Shown one piece after another: positions 59,643 to 64,000 of a DNA stretch of 64,000 bases. The number at the start of each line of letters is the position of its first letter. Positions within the stretch are counted from its first letter, which is position 1. The notes under the pieces are model-generated. The model ran no database searches and had not been told where the DNA came from. It saw nothing but the letters and a program-made list of their open reading frames with translations. Both the position numbers and the translations under genes were made by a program. Source of the DNA: DASTFY01 sp963769115 (lineage in GTDB: Bacteria > Actinomycetota > Acidimicrobiia > Acidimicrobiales > Ilumatobacteraceae); contig CAVYKN010000001.1 in the NCBI GenBank assembly GCA_963769115.1, forward strand, positions 60,009-124,008. Reading direction: 5' to 3'.

Positions 59643-59727
59643 GTCGGAGTGGCGGAATAGGCAGACGCGCCAGGTTGAGGGCCTGGTGCCCGAATAGGGC
59701 GTGGGGGTTCAAGTCCCCCCTCCGACA
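59643..59727 (+). tRNA. tRNA-Leu (anticodon GAG)
   Basis: The acceptor stem gtcggag pairs with ctccgac. The anticodon stem ccagg/cctgg encloses the 7-nt loop ttgaggg, giving anticodon GAG for CUC codons. The variable arm is long (tgcccgaatagggcgt), as for Leu. The T-arm gtgggggttcaagtccccc is complete. CCA is not encoded (ACCG follows). A 10-bp hairpin lies just downstream. Confidence 0.95.
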
Positions 59728-59732
59728 CCGAT

Positions 59733-59756
59733 TGACCAGGGCATAGGCCCTGGTCA
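59733..59756. terminator. tRNA-Leu terminator hairpin
   Basis: tgaccagggc and gccctggtca form a perfect 10-bp stem around ATAG, 6 nt after the tRNA end. Only a weak T-containing tail (tcgtgcttct) follows. Confidence 0.75.
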
Positions 59757-59854
59757 TCGTGCTTCTCGGCTTGGCGGGCGTGCCCGGCAGAGTTGTCGGT
59801 CTCCACGCATCGGCCGCACGCCGCACCGCTCCTCTCCCCGACGGGGCTCGCGTG

Positions 59855-59889
59855 GCGATCGGGGGCTCCACATGAGAGCCCCCGATCGC
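59855..59889. terminator. 14-bp hairpin after the RTX-repeat gene
   Basis: Arms 59855-59868 (gcgatcgggggctc) and 59876-59889 are perfect reverse complements with a 7-nt loop, 15 bp beyond the stop of the minus-strand gene. Likely its terminator. Confidence 0.75.
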
Positions 59890-59903
59890 ACGGTGGGGGT
59901 TGG

Positions 59904-60914
59904 TCAGGCCTGACCAGCGCCGAGATCGACGACCGGCGAGATGAGCCCGAAGACCGCGCCGTCGACCTGGACGCGGTCATTGCCGGCCAGCGTGTTGAGC
60001 CGAAGACTGTCGGTGGCTTCGCTGCCGGTGATGCGCGTCTCGGGTTCGACGCCCTTCACGTCAACGCCGCCATCTTGCGTGGCCACCTTGACCCGGTCGT
60101 CGTTCGCCGTGCCGTTGACCGTCAGGACATCGACTGCGCCGTCCGCGCCACCGAGGTCGACGTCAGTCCGCTCGAAGTCGGTGCCGGACATGTCGTCGAT
60201 ACGGATGGTGTCGACGCCACCGAGCGCGTCCAGATCGAGTCTCTCGACTCCGTCCATGTCCATGTTGATGTTGCCCTGGTCTCGGTGGAACAGCGACCGG
60301 GACCCGTTCGTTGTCAGGAACATGTTCTCCAGTGCGATCGATGCACCGTTGAAGTCGAGGGTGTCGACGCCGAGTTGGCCCTCGACGATGTCGCTGCCGT
60401 CACCCGGATCCCAGGTGAAGCTGTCGGTCCCGTTGCCCAGATAGGCGGTGTCGTTACCTCTGTTGCCGTCGACCGAATCCGCACCGTTGCCGCCATAGAA
60501 CACCTCGACACCGTCGCCGCCGTTCATCGTGTCGTTGCCGTTGCCGCCATCCACCGTGAGCGCTTCATCGGGGAAGGCACCGTTGACCTGGTCGATACGG
60601 AACTGGTCGTCGCCGGCCCGCAAGAGCACGTCGATGCGGCTGAACGTCGCTCGGTCAAGGCTGAAATCAGCGGTGCCATCGTCCCCGAAGTCGACCTCGA
60701 GGACGCCGGGCGCACCGGCTTGGAGTCGGAGGGCGAGCAGCTCGCTCGCCTGGGTGGCGGTGACGGTGAGTGTGTCGTTCGCGACCGAGGCGGACGGCAC
60801 CTGTGCCGCCGAGGCCGGACCGGCCATCACCACGGCCGCGAGGCTGAGGGTCACGGCTGCGCCGCTGGCCTGCCCAACTCGCCGCGCGCGTGTGTCTCGG
60901 ATGGTGGAGATCAT
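59904..60914 (-). CDS. Secreted protein with RTX-type calcium-binding repeats
   Basis: 336 residues in an intact frame from ATG 60914, with an AAGGG ribosome site. A Sec signal peptide (basic RDTRARR, then AAVTLSLAAVVMAGPASA, cleavage after ASA near 37). The centre has nonapeptide-like Gly/Asn/Asp repeats (GGNGNDTMNGGDG, YGGNGADSVDGNRGNDTAYLGNG), which bind Ca2+ in RTX proteins. The rest is Asp-rich and beta-type (DTLDFNGASIALENM, RIDDMSGTDFERTDVDL, VKVATQDGGVDVKG). No enzymatic domain is seen. RTX proteins usually leave by type I secretion, but this one has a Sec signal, as is common in actinobacteria. It lies right after the tRNA gene, a usual place for acquired genes. Confidence 0.82.
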   Translation of the reverse strand: MISTIRDTRARRVGQASGAAVTLSLAAVVMAGPASAAQVPSASVANDTLTVTATQASELLALRLQAGAPGVLEVDFGDDGTADFSLDRATFSRIDVLLRAGDDQFRIDQVNGAFPDEALTVDGGNGNDTMNGGDGVEVFYGGNGADSVDGNRGNDTAYLGNGTDSFTWDPGDGSDIVEGQLGVDTLDFNGASIALENMFLTTNGSRSLFHRDQGNINMDMDGVERLDLDALGGVDTIRIDDMSGTDFERTDVDLGGADGAVDVLTVNGTANDDRVKVATQDGGVDVKGVEPETRITGSEATDSLRLNTLAGNDRVQVDGAVFGLISPVVDLGAGQA

Positions 60915-61300
60915 CGAAATCCCTTCGTCAGACGCCGGCTTGGGGGGACCAGCATGTACCGACGGGTACGGAGCCCGGCGTGGTTCGGTTCTCGGCGACG
61001 CTCTGAGGGTTGGGCGACGGTTCGACGGCGTTCGCAGCGGGCTCGCCGGTGACGAGTGTCGACCAGGGCTCGCGACCGACAACGCAGACTTCGTGCGCAT
61101 GATGCCGAACGACGTGCGCGCTCAGGTGGAGCCGAGGGCGGATGGCCTGGAGGCCGCCAGCGACACTGCCACCGACGGCCTCGTTGCATCCGCAACTAAC
61201 CCGACAGCAGTCGGCGCTACATGGCAACGCTCAGGAGGCAAGGGGGAGCACGGCACGGATGACGGGCGACAGGGCCACACGCCCCCTCCGACACGCCGTT
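60915..61300. other. Non-coding stretch with tRNA 3'-end-like sequence
   Basis: About 385 bp upstream of the RTX gene without a supported gene. It holds the 13-nt match to the tRNA-Leu 3' end at 61282-61294 (ccccctccgacac) and the motif gacaacgcagacttcg at 61078-61093, which recurs once at 63689-63704 with one change. No clear promoter is seen. Confidence 0.5.
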
Positions 61301-61980
61301 TCCCCACGGTCACCAGGGGGCGGTGCGCCCGGCGCAAATCCCTTGCGCTCGCAACCGTGGGCGGGATGGTCACTTCCACCGCATCCACGCCCTGCGTCCA
61401 AGCCGATGGCGTCGTACAACGCCTGGCGGGCTTCGGGGAGTCGCGGCCTGCATCGCCCGGGCGAAGTGGTCGGCCTGCTCCCCGAACCACTCCGCCATCG
61501 CCGCAACTCGGCTTGCCCATGGCCGCGACCGGGTGGCGTCGAGCAGGCCACGCTCCGCTGACGCCCGCTCGGCACGCACTTCCGCGATCCAGCTGCCCAC
61601 CACCACCGGATCGGCCCCAACGTCGAGCGCCGCCCGGCAGCGGGCCAACTTACGTCCGCCTCGCACGGGCCCGTGCCGCTCAGCCTGGCTACGATCACCG
61701 GGTCCGGTTCGTGGCTGCTCCGGCCAAACCCCGGATCGTCGCTGCGGCGTGCTCCGCATCGAACAGCGTGGCCAGCCACCCGTCGATCGTCGCGGCAACC
61801 CGCTGCTCGGAGACCGCCGCTGATCGGGGGTGGCTCCGGTCCAGGGCCGACAAGCCTTGGTGCGGCGCGGCTGCCTAGACGACCTCGTCAGCGACTTCCG
61901 GGTGCTGACGATGCGCGAGCACGCCAGGGTGATCTCGTCGCGACCGAGGGCTGCACACGAAGCCCTCAACGGCTGCGTCG
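61300..61980 (-). pseudogene. Serine site-specific recombinase C-terminal remnant
   Basis: Minus-strand fragments in three frames resemble the C-terminal half of large actinobacterial serine recombinases: VAATIDGWLATLFDAEHAA near 61760, then KLARCRAALDVGADPVVVGS with WIAEVRAERASAERGLL near 61600, RQALYDAIGLDAG near 61415 and VEVTIPPTVASARDLRR near 61360. The N-terminal resolvase catalytic domain with its Ser is absent, because the neighbouring gene occupies that space. Frame breaks may be real decay or the errors seen across the window, but truncation is real either way. It is likely the trace of a former mobile element. Confidence 0.5.
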
Positions 61981-62054
61981 CCCACCGGTCAGACCGGGAC
62001 GAGCACCCGGTCCAGGTAGGGACCGCGAAGCCGCCCGCAGGCCCCGTCGCACGC

Positions 62055-63592
62055 TCACCTCGGGGCGAGGAGGACGACTTCGATGCCGCCCTTGAACACC
62101 CTTCGGTCGATCTCCTGATACTCCGCGCTCAGAGGCGCTAGGACCTCCGGCACGTGTTCGGTGTTGACGTGGTGCAGACCGACGACCACCCAGACCCTTC
62201 CCGTCGGGTCGGCCATCAATCCACTGACATCCTCCCGATCGAAGGACAGGAACGTCTGCTCGCCGGTCTCGTACCCTCCCCACGGGTCAGCGGGGTAGAC
62301 GGGCTCAGGGAGGGTCACCGCTTGGTCTGACCGCCGGTAGTACTCGAAGAACAGGCGCACCGAGTCGTTGGCGAACAGGATGCGGTCGCTCGGCCTAGCC
62401 TCGTCGAACACGTAGGAGGACGCGGCTCGCCAGTCCTCCTCGCCGCCGTCCGAGTACCAGTGCGCGAGGCCGTAGACCCCTGCGCCGAGGACGACGGCGA
62501 GCGGGGCCAACCGTCGCCAGCCCGTGAGCCCACGGGTGTGTCCAGCGCGTCGTCCAGACCGACCGCTCCCCAGATGAGGATGCCCACGAGGCTGAACAGC
62601 AGGTAGCGGCCGCTGAGTGGGCTGAACGGGCTGAGGACCACGAGCACGACGGTCGGGAGCACCGACCACGACGCGAGTAGCCCGAGCGCCCAAGCCTCGC
62701 GGCTGTGCCGGCCGGCTCGCCATGTGCGGAGCGTGACACGGACCACGAAGTACGACATCACCGCGAACGCCACGAGCCCGATCAGCCCGGCTCGCCCGGT
62801 CAGCGTGAACAGGACGTCGCGGTAGACGCCGAGACGGGTGCGGGAGACGCCGAACTGCCTCTCGTTGTGGGTGTAGATCAGCAGTGCTAACGGGATCGCC
62901 GCTACCCCGACGATCGCTCCGGCCCGCAGCCGGCGCCGGACGAGCCTGTGGCCGGCGGGTAGGAACCAGAGGGATACGAGGTGGCAGGCGACGAGGAGTA
63001 CGCCCAGAATGTGCGAGTAGGTAAGCAGCGTGCAGCAGGCGGCCCACGCGACGAGGGTGGCCCGCCGGGGTTCGTCGACGTCCATGGCGAAGAACAAGGT
63101 GGCCAGGCCGGCGAGCAACATGGAGAGGGCATACGTCCGGTCGTACTCCGCGTGCGCGGCGACGGCGCCATTCACGACGAGCAGCAAGCTCGCCAGCACG
63201 CCCGCACGAGGGGACGCCAGGCGCCACCCGATCGCGCCGACGACGGGTACAAGCGCGATGAGGCAGAGCGCCGACAGCGAGCGCAAGACGCCTTCGGACT
63301 CGCCGAACACGGTGAGGGCCCGTAGGAGGAACGCGTGGATCAAGCCGTCCGCCTCGCGGACGTAGGTCAGGCTGACGAGGGACCGCCACGGCCGCAGGAC
63401 GGTCGAGGCGGGGAGAGCCTCGTCCAGGAACAGGCTCTTCGAGCCGATCTGCCAGAACCAGAGGATGGCGCCGACCACCGTGACAGCGCCGATGGCGACC
63501 TTCCCCCGCAGCACGCCCCGGGGTCGCCTCGGAGAGTCTCGTGGCGGACCGCACTCGGGCTGGTCCGTCACCGAGGTGGGGATCTGGCTCAT
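62055..63592 (-). CDS. Membrane glycosyltransferase (GT-C, PMT/ArnT-like), one frame change
   Basis: About 512 residues from ATG 63592. First span VAIGAVTVVGAILWFWQIG is followed by the GT-C acidic motif SKSLFLDEALPA near 48, then about nine more hydrophobic segments (for example SALCLIALVPVVGAIGW, GVLASLLLVVNGAVAAHAEYDRTY, LLFSLVGILIWGAVGL). A frame change near 62525 links to a C-terminal extracytoplasmic domain (WYSDGGEEDWRAASSYVFDE, RILFANDSVRLFFEYY) ending at 62055. These enzymes move sugars from polyprenyl-phosphate carriers onto lipids, polymers or proteins. The acceptor is unknown. Confidence 0.82.
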
Positions 63593-64000
63593 TCGTCCGC
63601 ACTCCTCGGCGCCCACCCGGCCGCTCATCGCCCCCCGCTTCCCCTGGTCTCGCTCGCCGCGCGGACGGGGCGGGTTGTCCGCGGCACTGACAACGCGGAC
63701 TTCGGACCGCCCCGCGTGGTGGGCAGGAAACTAACAGGACACTCACAGGTGCTTACCGCCAGGGGCGAGGGTCACCGTCCCGTTTGCTGCTTCGCCCCCA
63801 GGCCACGACCACGGAACGTGCGCCTCCCATCACGCTCGGCTGTCACCGACGTAAGGTGGCCATCCGCCTCGCCGTACCCGGCTATTGCGAGCGTTGGGTC
63901 GCGTTCGGCGGAGGATCACCGCACCGCACGAACGGGAGGTCTTGATCGCCCCCAGAAGGCGTCGCCGTTGTCCTTGGCCGCCACCGGTGCGTTCAGATCG
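63593..64000. other. Gene-poor end of window
   Basis: About 408 bp with no supported gene. GTTGTC-N9-GACAAC (63674-63694) is an inverted repeat about 85 bp upstream of the minus-strand glycosyltransferase start and may be an operator. It overlaps the 16-nt motif shared with 61078. A possible TTG start with a gggagg site near 63944 runs off the window and cannot be judged. Confidence 0.4.

Noticed and set aside
63944..64000. A short ORF starting with TTG after gggagg, running off the window
   Set aside because: Fewer than 20 codons are visible, Arg/Pro-rich, with no recognisable motif. It cannot be told from chance.

Overview
The window is 64 kb of very GC-rich DNA with actinobacterial gene content. 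It has a mycothiol-dependent formaldehyde dehydrogenase, a PknG kinase beside GlnX- and GlnH-like genes, a CsoR/CopA copper locus, a RapZ with the GAGR-type P-loop, and the order ANTAR regulator - polA - rpsA - coaE - uvrB - uvrA, then uvrC - rapZ - gap - pgk - tpiA - secG. This order matches the mycobacterial chromosome backbone. A deep-branching actinobacterium (class Acidimicrobiia is my guess) fits, but the class is inference.

Many genes, including essential ones (polA, uvrA, gap, rpsA), are split by single-base frame changes, mostly one extra base. I read these as sequence or assembly errors. Each such gene is annotated as one locus, with the approximate shift positions given.

Layout. 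1-5050: a truncated metallophosphoesterase, an acyl-CoA synthetase, a small polysaccharide locus (GT2 synthase, a 59-residue LPATG peptide, a NodB deacetylase) and a cupin. 5205-10914 (minus): a molybdopterin oxidoreductase, its fused FeS/NrfD partner and an HtrA protease. 11003-13785: a copper operon with its CsoR operator. 13888-17697 (minus): a cell-envelope/stress group (Septum_form protein, two DUF4328 proteins, PspA, FHA-HTH protein). 17889-26441: a seven-gene phospho-signalling operon (GlnX-like, GlnH-like, coiled-coil protein, PknG, PP2C, VWA, FHA). 26454-31679: a repeat copy and minus-strand genes (Thr/Pro-rich membrane protein, MBL hydrolase, membrane glycosyltransferase, MalQ). 31705-45190: information-processing and DNA-repair genes (ANTAR regulator, polA, rpsA, coaE, mscR, uvrB, uvrA) with SOS boxes before uvrB and uvrA. 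45190-53086: nadA, uvrC, a methyltransferase, rapZ and the gap-pgk-tpiA glycolytic operon; yvcK and whiA, which usually follow rapZ, are not there. 53404-59326: an oligopeptide-type ABC transporter whose binding protein looks circularly permuted. 59338-64000: secG, tRNA-Leu(GAG), an RTX-repeat secreted protein, a recombinase remnant and a membrane glycosyltransferase.

The most unusual items are the complete kinase/phosphatase/FHA/VWA operon tied to an amino-acid sensor pair, the micro LPXTG peptide between a polysaccharide synthase and a deacetylase, the permuted binding protein, a 72-bp palindromic element repeated next to the stop codons of two unrelated genes, and a recurrent -10 box placed 6-8 nt before start codons that implies leaderless transcripts.
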